The position numbers were made by a program, and so were the translations under genes. The notes beneath the pieces were generated by a model that saw only the letters and a program-made list of their open reading frames with translations, was not told the DNA's origin and searched no databases. From Flavobacterium sp. KJJ (GTDB taxonomy: Bacteria; Bacteroidota; Bacteroidia; Flavobacteriales; Flavobacteriaceae), in the NCBI RefSeq assembly GCF_000708595.2, contig NZ_JARP01000002.1:868001-932000 (forward strand): a stretch of 64,000 nucleotides of DNA, in the 5' to 3' direction. Position 1 is the stretch's first letter. Each line of letters begins with the position of its first letter. Shown in pieces: positions 1 through 7,550 of this stretch.

Positions 1-146
1 AAATCAGTCAGTTTTTCGAGATGCGCGTTCCAGTCTTTTATCATCGTATTAAAATAAAAGCCAATTTCTTCATCTGCTCTTATTTTAGAATAGAACTGAT
101 GTACTAAAAATTCCACATCAGTTCTGTTTTCTATTTGCTTTTTCAT
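1..146 (-). CDS. Group III truncated haemoglobin, partial (N-terminal 48 residues)
   Basis: The gene runs off the left edge of the window, so only the first 48 residues are present. They begin MKKQIENRTDVEFLVHQFYS and continue through a DEEIGFYFN stretch and a W-x3-H element near residues 39-43. This pattern of A/B-helix acidic motif followed by Trp and His is what I recognise from group III truncated globins of flavobacteria. The family binds haem and reacts with O2 or NO; its physiological role is not settled. The ATG (146-144) overlaps the TGA stop of the upstream small membrane-protein gene in an ATGA arrangement, so the two are probably translationally coupled and share the promoter at 452-459. 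The distal haem pocket lies outside the window and cannot be judged. Confidence 0.82.
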   Translation of the reverse strand, partial: MKKQIENRTDVEFLVHQFYSKIRADEEIGFYFNTMIKDWNAHLEKLTD

Positions 147-430
147 AGTACAAAACTATTCAAAACTATAAGGAAGACGCTTAATATAGCGCTTAAAATA
201 ATAAGATTAAAAACCACTTTATGTTTCATTTGTGCCAAAATTGAAGTGTTGGCAAAAACAGAAGCTAAAACGATAATTGCCAGCTGCATCATTTGTCCAA
301 TTGAGGTTCCGTGAGAAAGAATGTACATTGCAGCAACGCCGCCTAAACAGCTTTGACCAATTACCGCCATTGCAGCAGAACCCATGTAACTTTTATTGAA
401 GTTTTCGAATGTTGTTTGATATAGTGTCAT
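143..430 (-). CDS. Small integral membrane protein, function unknown
   Basis: A 95-residue protein starting MTLYQTTFENFNKSYMGSAA. It has three hydrophobic stretches (roughly residues 15-38, 43-60 and 70-94), so it is probably a three-helix inner-membrane protein. I do not recognise the family. A longer reading frame begins at a TTG at 454, but that TTG is the end of the -7 promoter box TATCTTTG, so it must lie upstream of the transcript start; the ATG at 430 is chosen instead. Its stop overlaps the start of the truncated haemoglobin gene, and the pair lies just downstream of a Crp/Fnr-type operator. The context suggests a role linked to oxygen or nitric oxide response, but that is inference only. 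Confidence 0.72.
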   Translation of the reverse strand: MTLYQTTFENFNKSYMGSAAMAVIGQSCLGGVAAMYILSHGTSIGQMMQLAIIVLASVFANTSILAQMKHKVVFNLIILSAILSVFLIVLNSFVL

Positions 431-451
431 GATATTGAGATTTTTATACCA

Positions 452-459
452 CAAAGATA
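452..459 (-). promoter_or_regulatory. -7 promoter box TATCTTTG of the globin operon
   Basis: The minus strand reads TATCTTTG, matching the Bacteroidota -7 consensus TAnnTTTG. It lies 22 bp upstream of the ATG at 430, with the expected transcript start near 448. Confidence 0.8.
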
Positions 460-477
460 CGCTCGCAATACCGTTGC

Positions 478-501
478 GTTTTATGACTTAAATCATAAAA
501 C
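478..501. promoter_or_regulatory. Putative Crp/Fnr-family operator (palindrome)
   Basis: A 24-bp palindrome with 22 symmetrical positions; its two half sites read TTTTATGA and TCATAAAA around a TTAA core. The TGA-N6-TCA geometry is that of Crp and Fnr operators. Its centre (489.5) is 41.5 bp upstream of the transcript start predicted from the -7 box at 452-459, the classical class II activator position. The neighbouring gene encodes a Crp/Fnr regulator, the obvious candidate to bind here. Confidence 0.72.
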
Positions 502-511
502 AAGAATTATT

Positions 512-1108
512 TTATCTGTATACTTTTCTGTTTATAATCTTCAATTCACCTTTTTTTTCTAAAGCTTTTATAGTTCTAATTACAGTTTCGACGCGCAACC
601 CGGTTAAGTCGCCAATTTGCTGTCTCGTAAAATTGATGAGGTAACCGTTTGCATCTTTCTTAAAATTAAAATAAGCGATTCCGTGATCGATCAATTTTAA
701 AACTCGGTGTTCAGGTTCATGTGTCGACATTTCTGCCGCCATAACCGATTTGTAATACAGTCGCTGCGCTAAATTTTCGATTATTTTAATGCTGATAATC
801 ACGTTTTCTTCCAGCAGTTTCATGAAATTATTTTTTGGAAGAAGAAGAATTTCAGAATCTTCAACAGCAATGGCATTTGCAGGATATTTTTGATTCAGAA
901 ATAATGGCGGTTCTCCAAATGATTGCTGTTTATAAAAAATTCCCTGAATAAATTCTCGTCCATCATCATTATAATTGCTCATTTTTACCTCGCCAGAAAT
1001 AATCTGATAATAGTAAGCTGGGAGATTTCCTTCTTCAAAAACAATGGATGTTTTGGCAAAAGATTTTTTTAGCGCACCATATTTTTCTAACAATTCAGGA
1101 GCAATCAT
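512..1108 (-). CDS. Crp/Fnr family transcriptional regulator
   Basis: A 198-residue regulator with an N-terminal cyclic-nucleotide-binding-type beta roll (about residues 10-115, with the typical SGEVKMSNYNDDGRE turn), a dimerisation helix (about 100-135) and a C-terminal winged helix-turn-helix (about 155-198). The recognition helix LRVETVIRTI keeps the Glu and Arg that contact the TGA core of Crp and Fnr sites. The protein contains no cysteine, so it cannot carry an Fnr-type iron-sulphur cluster; a haem, nitric oxide or small-molecule signal is more likely. It is separated by 81 bp from the globin operon, and the palindrome in that gap is its likely target. A -7 box at 1142-1149 gives it its own promoter. 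Family assignment is firm; the signal is unknown. Confidence 0.94.
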   Translation of the reverse strand: MIAPELLEKYGALKKSFAKTSIVFEEGNLPAYYYQIISGEVKMSNYNDDGREFIQGIFYKQQSFGEPPLFLNQKYPANAIAVEDSEILLLPKNNFMKLLEENVIISIKIIENLAQRLYYKSVMAAEMSTHEPEHRVLKLIDHGIAYFNFKKDANGYLINFTRQQIGDLTGLRVETVIRTIKALEKKGELKIINRKVYR

Positions 1109-1141
1109 AAATTTGTTCTTTGGTTATCAAAATCTATTCTA

Positions 1142-1149
1142 CAAATATA
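1142..1149 (-). promoter_or_regulatory. -7 promoter box TATATTTG of the Crp/Fnr gene
   Basis: TATATTTG on the minus strand, 33 bp upstream of the ATG at 1108, a perfect TAnnTTTG match. Confidence 0.75.
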
Positions 1150-1202
1150 ATTGATTCAAAATAGTTCTTCTGCACTAAAAAACTTTTACTTTTACGCCCA
1201 TT

Positions 1203-1934
1203 ATGCGGCAAAAAGTACTTAATATACACCAGCAGATTTTGGAAGCTAAAAAAGAAGGACAAAAATTATTGGCCATACTTTTAGATCCAGATAAAATTGT
1301 ATGGGAAAAACTTGATCATTTATTACTTAAAATAAATCAATCTCCGGCGACACATATTTTTGTTGGAGGAAGTATTGTTAAGACTGCAATTATAGAAGAT
1401 TTAATTGCTTCATTAAAACTAAAAACAAACTTGCCAGTTGTTATATTTCCTGGTGATCCTTCGCAGATTTCGCCACAGGCAGATGCGATTTTATTTTTGT
1501 CTTTATTATCTGGGAGAAATCCAGATTATCTAATAGAATATCAAGTTCAGGCAGCGCCAATTTTAAAAAAGACAAATCTTGAAGTTATTTCGACAGGATA
1601 TATTTTAATAGAAAGCGGTAACGAAACTGCGGTTGCAAGAGTAAGTAAAACAAAACCGCTTAATCGTGAAAATTTCGATTTGGTTTTAGCTACAGCTCAG
1701 GCAGGGGAAATGTTGGGAAACAAATTAATATATTTAGAAGCGGGGAGCGGAGCGAAAAATGCAGTTCCGTTGAAAATGATACAGTTAATTTCGCAAAATA
1801 TTGAAATTCCGATAATTGTTGGAGGAGGAATTGTAGATTTGCACGGAATTCAAAATGCATACAACGCTGGCGCCGATTTAGTAGTTATTGGAACTGCTTT
1901 TGAAAACGACAGTCACTTTTTTGAACCTAAATAA
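1203..1934 (+). CDS. Geranylgeranylglyceryl phosphate synthase family protein (PcrB-like TIM barrel)
   Basis: 243 residues, the normal length for the family. It transfers a long isoprenyl group to sn-glycerol-1-phosphate, giving an archaeal-type ether lipid precursor. Visible motifs include LLDPDK (about residues 26-31), VGGS (about 54-57), FPGDPSQIS (about 82-90), LEAGSGAKNAVP (about 178-189), VGGGI (about 207-211) and the phosphate-binding GTAFE near the C terminus. Group II enzymes of this type are known from Bacteroidota, including F. johnsoniae; what the lipid is used for in bacteria remains unclear. pnuC follows after 21 bp and is probably co-transcribed. The ATG at 1203 is preceded by a weak -7-like TACTTTTA. 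Confidence 0.92.
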   Translation: MRQKVLNIHQQILEAKKEGQKLLAILLDPDKIVWEKLDHLLLKINQSPATHIFVGGSIVKTAIIEDLIASLKLKTNLPVVIFPGDPSQISPQADAILFLSLLSGRNPDYLIEYQVQAAPILKKTNLEVISTGYILIESGNETAVARVSKTKPLNRENFDLVLATAQAGEMLGNKLIYLEAGSGAKNAVPLKMIQLISQNIEIPIIVGGGIVDLHGIQNAYNAGADLVVIGTAFENDSHFFEPK

Positions 1935-1955
1935 CCAAACAAAACAACCAGTCAA

Positions 1956-2579
1956 ATGATAGATTTTTTTCTCGATAGTTACAAAAATGCTCCGTTATGG
2001 CATATTGCTTTAGAGTTTTTGGTCTTTGTTTTTGGAATTTTAAGTGTCTGGTTTGCTAAAAAAGAAAACATTTGGGTTTATCCAACTGGGCTAATTGCAA
2101 CAGTAATTTCAGTCTATCTTTTATATGTTGCGGGTTATATTGGAGATATGATCATTAATGCTTATTTCTCGATTATGAGTATATATGGCTGGTACGTTTG
2201 GGCAAAAGGCGGCACTACTGAAGATAATTTGCCTATTACTCGTACAAATTTTAATGAAAAAATAATCGGAATAGCACTGTTTATTGTTACTGTTTTTGTA
2301 GTTTTCGGGATTTATAAATATTTCGATTACGAAATACACAATGACAATTATGTCGATATGATATCGTCTGGAATATTTTTTGCGGGAATGTGGTACATGG
2401 CCAGGAAAAAAATCGAAAACTGGACACTTTGGATTATTGGCGATATTATTGTAGTGCCTCTTTATGCTTATCGTGGCTTAGGGATGCTGTCACTTCAGTA
2501 TTTAATTTTTACAATTTTGGCTATTTCAGCTTATTTAGAATGGAGAAAAATCTTAGACAGCAAAAAACAACAATCATAA
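1956..2579 (+). CDS. pnuC: PnuC-family vitamin (nicotinamide riboside or thiamine) transporter
   Basis: 207 residues with about seven hydrophobic helices, the SWEET-like architecture of PnuC facilitators. The family takes up vitamins by facilitated diffusion, trapped by phosphorylation inside the cell: nicotinamide riboside for PnuC, thiamine for PnuT. Characteristic elements are the AKKENIWVYPTGLIATVIS segment (about residues 29-47) and YGWYVWAKGG (about 76-85). The 3' end overlaps by 40 bp the start of a NadR-like kinase, the expected trapping partner for nicotinamide riboside. A TPP riboswitch and its TonB receptor lie 2.6 kb downstream, so thiamine remains a possible substrate. The substrate cannot be decided from the sequence alone. 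Confidence 0.88.
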   Translation: MIDFFLDSYKNAPLWHIALEFLVFVFGILSVWFAKKENIWVYPTGLIATVISVYLLYVAGYIGDMIINAYFSIMSIYGWYVWAKGGTTEDNLPITRTNFNEKIIGIALFIVTVFVVFGIYKYFDYEIHNDNYVDMISSGIFFAGMWYMARKKIENWTLWIIGDIIVVPLYAYRGLGMLSLQYLIFTILAISAYLEWRKILDSKKQQS

Positions 2580-4654
2580 AAATTGCTTTATTTGGACCTG
2601 AAAGTACAGGGAAAACCACATTGGCAAAACAGCTTGCAGCATATTATGAAACCGAATGGGTTCCTGAATTTGCACGTGATTATCTGCAGAAAAAATGGGA
2701 AGAAAATCAGCAGATTTGCACAGCAGATGATATGTTGCCTATTGCATATGGTCAAACCGAACTAGAAAATCAAAAGCTTTCTACAGCAAATAAATATTTG
2801 TTTTGTGATACTAATTTGATGGTCACAAAAGTTTTTTCTGAAATGTATTATGGTTTTTGCGATCCGCTTTTAAATGAAGCAGCCTTAGAACACGAATACG
2901 ATTTGTTTTTTCTGACAGATATTGATGTTCCTTGGGAAAAAGATGATATTCGCGATTCTCCTGACGGAAGACAAACCGTTTTTTCTGTTTTCAAACAAAC
3001 GTTGATTGACAACAATAAACCTTTTATAACGTTGTCTGGTGATGAAAAAAGACGTTTAGCAAAAGCTACTGCAATTGTAGATGATTTGATAATAGCCAAA
3101 GAACGTGGCTTTTCGTCATCAGATTTTGTTCAGTTGTTTGAACGTGGAATTTCTTTTGAAAATGTTTTAAACCAATTGGAAATTTTCAAAAACGGAATTG
3201 CAAAAAGCAATTTGGTAAGTCCGGCAACAATTGGCAACGGAATTCTAACTTTATCAGAAGATGAATTTCTACAAAAATCAAACTTCTTCGACCATCAAAA
3301 ATCAAACTTAAAAATAAAGAAATTCGTTCCAGCATCTGGAGCGGCAACAAGAATGTTTAAGTTTTTAAGTGCTTTTTTGAATGATTTTGACATCGAAAAA
3401 GAAACCATAAATGCTTACATCAATAGAAAAAAGGACAAGGAACTTGCTATCTTTATTGTAGGTATGGAGAAATTTCCTTTTTTTGAGGAAGTTGATAAAA
3501 ATTTAAAAGAAATTTATCCTGATTTTGAAACTTTAGATCGAGATTACAAAAATTATTATTTTATAAGGATATTATTATCGTCAGAACATTTTAATTCTGC
3601 AAACAAACCAAAAGCAGTTTTGCCTTTTCATCAATATAAAAATCATATTGCAAATCCAATTGAGGAACATTTAAATGAATGTGTGCATTATGCAACATCT
3701 AAAAATATTTCAAATTTGCATTTTACAGTTTCAGAAATCCATCAAGATTTATTTGAAAAAGCTGTTGCTGAGGTGAGAGAGAAAATTGAAAAGCCATCTG
3801 AAACAAAAATCAATATTAGTTATTCTTATCAAAGTAAAAGTACAGATTCTATTAATGTTGATGCAAAAAATAAAATTGTCAGAAATAATGAAGGCAATTT
3901 AATTTTTAGACCTGGCGGACATGGTGCGTTGATTCAGAATTTAAATGTTCTTGATTCAGATGTCATTTTTATAAAAAACATTGACAATGTAATTCAAAAT
4001 CATATTGATAAAATCACATTGTATAAAAAAGCTTTAGCGGGTATTTTAATTGAAATACAGCAAAAGATATTTGGTTATTTAAAAGCTTTTGAAAAACAAG
4101 AAATAAAAGAAGACAATTTAGAAGAAATTATTCTTTTTTTAAAGGAAAAACTAAACATACAAATGACGAGTGACTTCAACAAGTTTACTCTAGAGAATAA
4201 GATTAATAAAATTAAAGACTTGCTTGACAGGCCAATTCGTGTTTGTGGTATGGTAAAAAATGAGGGCGAACCCGGCGGCGGACCTTTTTGGGTTATGAAT
4301 GAAAAAGGTGTGAAATCATTACAGATAGTTGAAACATCGCAAGTAGATTTGTCAAATAAAAAGCAGCAGGATATTTTAGCGGCAGCGACTCACTTTAATC
4401 CTGTTGATTTAGTTTGTGGGGTTAAAAATTACAAGAATCAAAAATTTGATCTTCTTAAATTTGTAGATGCGAAAGCGGGATTTATTGTAGAAAAAAGTAT
4501 TGAAGGAAGAACCGTTAAAAGTTATGAATTGCCTGGGTTATGGAATGGCGCAATGGCGAACTGGCTGACTATTTTTGTGGCAGTTCCGTTAATTACTTTT
4601 AATCCGGTAAAAACAGTAAATGATTTATTAAAAGCAGCACATCAGCCACAATAA
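2540..4654 (+). CDS. Fusion protein: NadR-like ribosylnicotinamide kinase domain + DUF4301
   Basis: 704 residues. Residues about 14-180 are a P-loop kinase with GPESTGKTT (Walker A), an EFARDYL element and LFFLTDIDVPWEKD, all as in the kinase domain of NadR. Residues about 190-704 are DUF4301, recognised by VPASGAATRMFKFL (a GxxTRM-like motif reminiscent of nucleotidyltransferases), RPGGHGALIQNLN and VCGMVKNEGEPGGGPFWV. The frame is uninterrupted across the junction near residues 180-190. The frame is open further upstream, but the ATG at 2540 is the plausible start: it overlaps pnuC by 40 bp, and earlier ATGs would lie deep in pnuC. The kinase half probably phosphorylates the vitamin delivered by PnuC; DUF4301 has no known function. 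The stop overlaps arfB as TAATG. Confidence 0.85.
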   Translation: MEKNLRQQKTTIIKIALFGPESTGKTTLAKQLAAYYETEWVPEFARDYLQKKWEENQQICTADDMLPIAYGQTELENQKLSTANKYLFCDTNLMVTKVFSEMYYGFCDPLLNEAALEHEYDLFFLTDIDVPWEKDDIRDSPDGRQTVFSVFKQTLIDNNKPFITLSGDEKRRLAKATAIVDDLIIAKERGFSSSDFVQLFERGISFENVLNQLEIFKNGIAKSNLVSPATIGNGILTLSEDEFLQKSNFFDHQKSNLKIKKFVPASGAATRMFKFLSAFLNDFDIEKETINAYINRKKDKELAIFIVGMEKFPFFEEVDKNLKEIYPDFETLDRDYKNYYFIRILLSSEHFNSANKPKAVLPFHQYKNHIANPIEEHLNECVHYATSKNISNLHFTVSEIHQDLFEKAVAEVREKIEKPSETKINISYSYQSKSTDSINVDAKNKIVRNNEGNLIFRPGGHGALIQNLNVLDSDVIFIKNIDNVIQNHIDKITLYKKALAGILIEIQQKIFGYLKAFEKQEIKEDNLEEIILFLKEKLNIQMTSDFNKFTLENKINKIKDLLDRPIRVCGMVKNEGEPGGGPFWVMNEKGVKSLQIVETSQVDLSNKKQQDILAAATHFNPVDLVCGVKNYKNQKFDLLKFVDAKAGFIVEKSIEGRTVKSYELPGLWNGAMANWLTIFVAVPLITFNPVKTVNDLLKAAHQPQ

Positions 4655-5058
4655 TGGATATAGATAAAATCATATCAGAATTAAGTTTTAAGGCCGTTCG
4701 AAGCAGTGGTGCCGGCGGACAAAACGTAAACAAAGTTTCTTCAAAAGTAGTTTTGACTTTTGATTTGAATGCTTCTCAGGCGTTGTCTGATGAGGAGAAA
4801 TTACTTTTGCTTACGAATATCGCGCATCGTCTAACAACTGAAAATATGCTGATATTAAATTGTGATGAAGATAGAAGTCAGCTTAAAAACAAAGATATTG
4901 TTGTAAAACGTTTTTTAGAAATTATAAAAAAAGGATTATTTGTTCCTAAAGTTCGTAAAGCAACCAAGATTCCAAAATCTGTGATCAAAAAGAGAATTAA
5001 GGATAAAAAGAATATCTCAGAAATAAAACAATCACGCAGAAAGCCAAATTTAGAATAA
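4654..5058 (+). CDS. arfB: Peptidyl-tRNA hydrolase ArfB / YaeJ (ribosome rescue)
   Basis: 134 residues, the length of stand-alone release-factor-like hydrolases. The catalytic GGQ sits at about residues 21-23 within SSGAGGQNVNKVSSKV, and the C terminus is a strongly basic tail (KIPKSVIKKRIKDKKN and following) that in this family enters the mRNA channel of stalled ribosomes. It hydrolyses peptidyl-tRNA on ribosomes stalled without a stop codon. The start codon overlaps the stop of the kinase-DUF4301 gene by one base, so the two are translationally coupled. No codon-recognition domain is present, which distinguishes it from RF1 and RF2. Confidence 0.93.
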   Translation: MDIDKIISELSFKAVRSSGAGGQNVNKVSSKVVLTFDLNASQALSDEEKLLLLTNIAHRLTTENMLILNCDEDRSQLKNKDIVVKRFLEIIKKGLFVPKVRKATKIPKSVIKKRIKDKKNISEIKQSRRKPNLE

Positions 5059-5181
5059 AATCCAAAATTATAAATTGCTTCGCCTGTTCGCTATCGCTCT
5101 GGTCTAAATTCCAAACAGCCTGCTTCTTGGAGTTAAATTGGAAATTGGAATTTCAATTCTTGGAATTTAATTTTTTAACAC

Positions 5182-5189
5182 TACATTTG
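5182..5189 (+). promoter_or_regulatory. -7 promoter box TACATTTG of the riboswitch-TonB receptor transcript
   Basis: A perfect TAnnTTTG directly upstream of the TPP aptamer, so transcription should begin at about 5193 and include the whole riboswitch. The preceding 5059-5181 holds no gene, only scattered TTGGAATTT-type repeat units. Confidence 0.8.
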
Positions 5190-5195
5190 CACTGT

Positions 5196-5272
5196 CTCAA
5201 AGGGGTGCTCTAAATAACGAGCTGAGATCATACCCAAAGAACCTGAGCGAGTAATGTTGCTAAGGGAAAAAA
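5196..5272 (+). promoter_or_regulatory. TPP (THI-box) riboswitch
   Basis: All conserved blocks of the thiamine pyrophosphate aptamer are present in order: GGGGTGCTC, then GAGCTGAGATCATACCC, then GAACCTGA, then TAATG and a closing AGGGA. The P3 stem GCTC/GAGC is intact. The leader between aptamer and ATG (5273-5371) contains a CGACAA/TTGTCG stem (5273-5278 with 5301-5306) and an AAAAGAAT/ATTCTTTT hairpin (5332-5339 with 5360-5367) that ends 4 nt before the start codon. Its CCCCCTTTT (5344-5352) could pair with the AAAGGGG of the aptamer. No U-tract follows, so control is more likely translational. Confidence 0.93.
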
Positions 5273-5371
5273 CGACAATTGTTAGCGTGCACACTATATC
5301 TTGTCGTAAGAAACACATTTATTAATTTAACAAAAGAATAATTCCCCCTTTTATTCGTAATTCTTTTACGG

Positions 5372-7534
5372 ATGAAAACTATTTTTCAAATTGCTTTTAG
5401 GACCACAAAGGTTCAAAGGTTCAAAGGTTCAAAGTTGAACAACGAATCTATTTTCTTTCTTCTTTTTTCTATTTTCTTTACTTTATCCTCTTTCTCACAA
5501 CAGCAAGATTCTACAAAAGTAAATTCTCTTGATGAGGTTTTGGTTTCTGCAGTTCGTGTAACTACAAAAACGCCAGTTTCGTTTAGTAATCTCGATAAAA
5601 AAGATATCAAATACAGAAATCTTGGTCAGGATATTCCAATTTTGATGAATTATTTGCCATCTGTTGTGACAACCTCTGATGCAGGAAATGGTTTTGGATA
5701 TACCGGAATCAGAGTCCGCGGAAGCGATGCCACAAGAGTCAATGTTACTATAAATGGAATTCCATACAACGATGCAGAAAGCCAAGGAACTTTTTGGGTA
5801 AATATGCCTGATTTTGCTTCGTCAGTAGAAAGTCTGCAATTGCAGCGTGGTGTTGGAACATCTACAAATGGTTCTGGTGCTTTTGGTGCCAGCTTAAACA
5901 TGCTTACAGATAATTACGCATCAAAAGCTACAGGCGAAATTTCAAGTTCTTATGGGACTTTCAATTCAAATAAAAATACTGTAAAATTTAGTACGGGTTT
6001 ATTAAACGATCATTTTGAAATTGCCGGACGTTTGTCCTCTCTTAAATCTGACGGATATATCGACAGAGCAAGTTCGGATCTAAAGTCTTATTTTTTGCAG
6101 GGAACTTACGTAGGCAAAACGACTTTAATTAAAGCATTGGTTTTTGGCGGAACTGAAAAAACATACCAATCTTGGAACGGAATTGACGCTGAAACAATGA
6201 ATACAAATCGCACATACAATTCGGCAGGAATGTATACTGATGAAGCTGGAAACATCCGTTTTTACGATAATGAAACAGACAATTATAAACAAGATCATTA
6301 TCAATTGCATTGGAACGAATCCTTCTCAGATAAATGGAGCACGAACTTGGCTTTTCATTATACAAAAGGAAAAGGCTATTATGAAAATTACAAAGAAGAT
6401 GCTGCTATGGCCGATTATGGTTTACTGCCAGTTGGAGCCATTACAACTACCGATTTAGTACGCCAGAAATGGTTGGATAATGATTTCTACGGAACGACTT
6501 TTTCTGTAAAATACAAAGATGAAAAACTAGATGTTATTTTTGGCGGAGGCTGGAATAAATACGAAGGCGATCATTACGGAAAAGTAATTTGGGCAAGATA
6601 TGCTTCTCAATCAGAATTGGGAGATCATTATTATGATGATTTTTCAACAAAAACAGACGGCAATATTTTCGCAAAAGCCAATTATCAATTCACAGACAAA
6701 TTGAGCTTTTACGGAGATTTACAATATAGAAGGGTAGTGTATAAAGCCAATAGTATCGAAACAGGTTTAGTTGATGATGCATTCAATTTCTTTAATCCAA
6801 AAGCGGGTTTGAATTATGAAATCAATCAAAAAAACACCCTTTATTTTTCTTATGCAAGAGCCAATCGTGAGCCAAACAGAACCGATTATGAAGGCGGAAA
6901 TGTAAAACCAGAAAAATTAAATGATTTTGAATTAGGCTGGAGACTCAATTCAGAGAAATTTCAATTGACTTCTAACGTATATTATATGGCCTATAAAGAT
7001 CAATTAATTTTAACGGGAACATTAGATGATGTTGGATCGCCAATTCGTTCAAATACTGATAAAAGTTACCGTTTAGGTTTTGAGGTTGATGCCACTATTA
7101 AGCTTTCAGACAAATTCATTCTTCGCCCAAACTTTACTTTAAGCAGTAATAAAAATGTCGATTTGGCTGTTGAAGGTCAAAATTACGGGACAACTAAAAT
7201 TGCCTATTCTCCAGAAGTTATCGCAGGAAATATTATTGTTTACAGTCCAATTAAAAATTGGCATATTTCACTGCTTCAAAAATATGTTGGCGAGCAATAT
7301 ATGAATAATATTGAATTGCCATCAGCAAAACTGGCAGATTATTTCGTAAACGATTTTAATATTTCTTATGAAATTAAACCAAAATCTATTTTCAAATCAA
7401 TCATTATTACGAGTTTAGTAAATAATATTTTCAATAAAAAATATGTGTCAAACGGTTATATGTATGATGTATATCCATATTATTATCCGCAAGCAGGAAT
7501 AAATGGCTTAGTGGGATTAACTTTGAAATTTTAA
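5372..7534 (+). CDS. TonB-dependent receptor, probably for thiamine
   Basis: 720 residues. After the export region come an N-terminal plug (about residues 55-170, with LDEVLVSAVR as TonB-box-like start, GIRVRGSDATRVNVTINGIPYND and the LQRGVGTSTNGSGAFG plug motif) and a long beta barrel ending in the aromatic GLTLKF. Such receptors import scarce nutrients across the outer membrane using TonB energy. The TPP riboswitch directly upstream points to thiamine or a derivative; in Bacteroidetes, THI-box-controlled receptors of this kind have been predicted for thiamine. The N-terminus is odd: between MKTIFQIAFR and the hydrophobic SIFFLLFSIFFTLSS lies a stretch encoded by an 8-bp tandem repeat (5406-5436). 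The barrel assignment is firm, the substrate is inferred. Confidence 0.9.
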   Translation: MKTIFQIAFRTTKVQRFKGSKLNNESIFFLLFSIFFTLSSFSQQQDSTKVNSLDEVLVSAVRVTTKTPVSFSNLDKKDIKYRNLGQDIPILMNYLPSVVTTSDAGNGFGYTGIRVRGSDATRVNVTINGIPYNDAESQGTFWVNMPDFASSVESLQLQRGVGTSTNGSGAFGASLNMLTDNYASKATGEISSSYGTFNSNKNTVKFSTGLLNDHFEIAGRLSSLKSDGYIDRASSDLKSYFLQGTYVGKTTLIKALVFGGTEKTYQSWNGIDAETMNTNRTYNSAGMYTDEAGNIRFYDNETDNYKQDHYQLHWNESFSDKWSTNLAFHYTKGKGYYENYKEDAAMADYGLLPVGAITTTDLVRQKWLDNDFYGTTFSVKYKDEKLDVIFGGGWNKYEGDHYGKVIWARYASQSELGDHYYDDFSTKTDGNIFAKANYQFTDKLSFYGDLQYRRVVYKANSIETGLVDDAFNFFNPKAGLNYEINQKNTLYFSYARANREPNRTDYEGGNVKPEKLNDFELGWRLNSEKFQLTSNVYYMAYKDQLILTGTLDDVGSPIRSNTDKSYRLGFEVDATIKLSDKFILRPNFTLSSNKNVDLAVEGQNYGTTKIAYSPEVIAGNIIVYSPIKNWHISLLQKYVGEQYMNNIELPSAKLADYFVNDFNISYEIKPKSIFKSIIITSLVNNIFNKKYVSNGYMYDVYPYYYPQAGINGLVGLTLKF
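5406..5436 (+). repeat. Tandem CAAAGGTT octamer repeat inside the receptor signal-peptide region
   Basis: Three perfect CAAAGGTT copies (5406-5429) and a fourth lacking one G. The period is not a multiple of three, so a change in copy number would shift the reading frame of the receptor. Confidence 0.85.
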
Positions 7535-7550
7535 AATACTGCATAAAATA

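Noticed and set aside
2390..2539. Upstream extension of the kinase-DUF4301 frame into pnuC
   Set aside because: It would overlap pnuC by about 190 bp and adds 50 residues of no domain similarity; the ATG at 2540 leads directly into the P-loop kinase.
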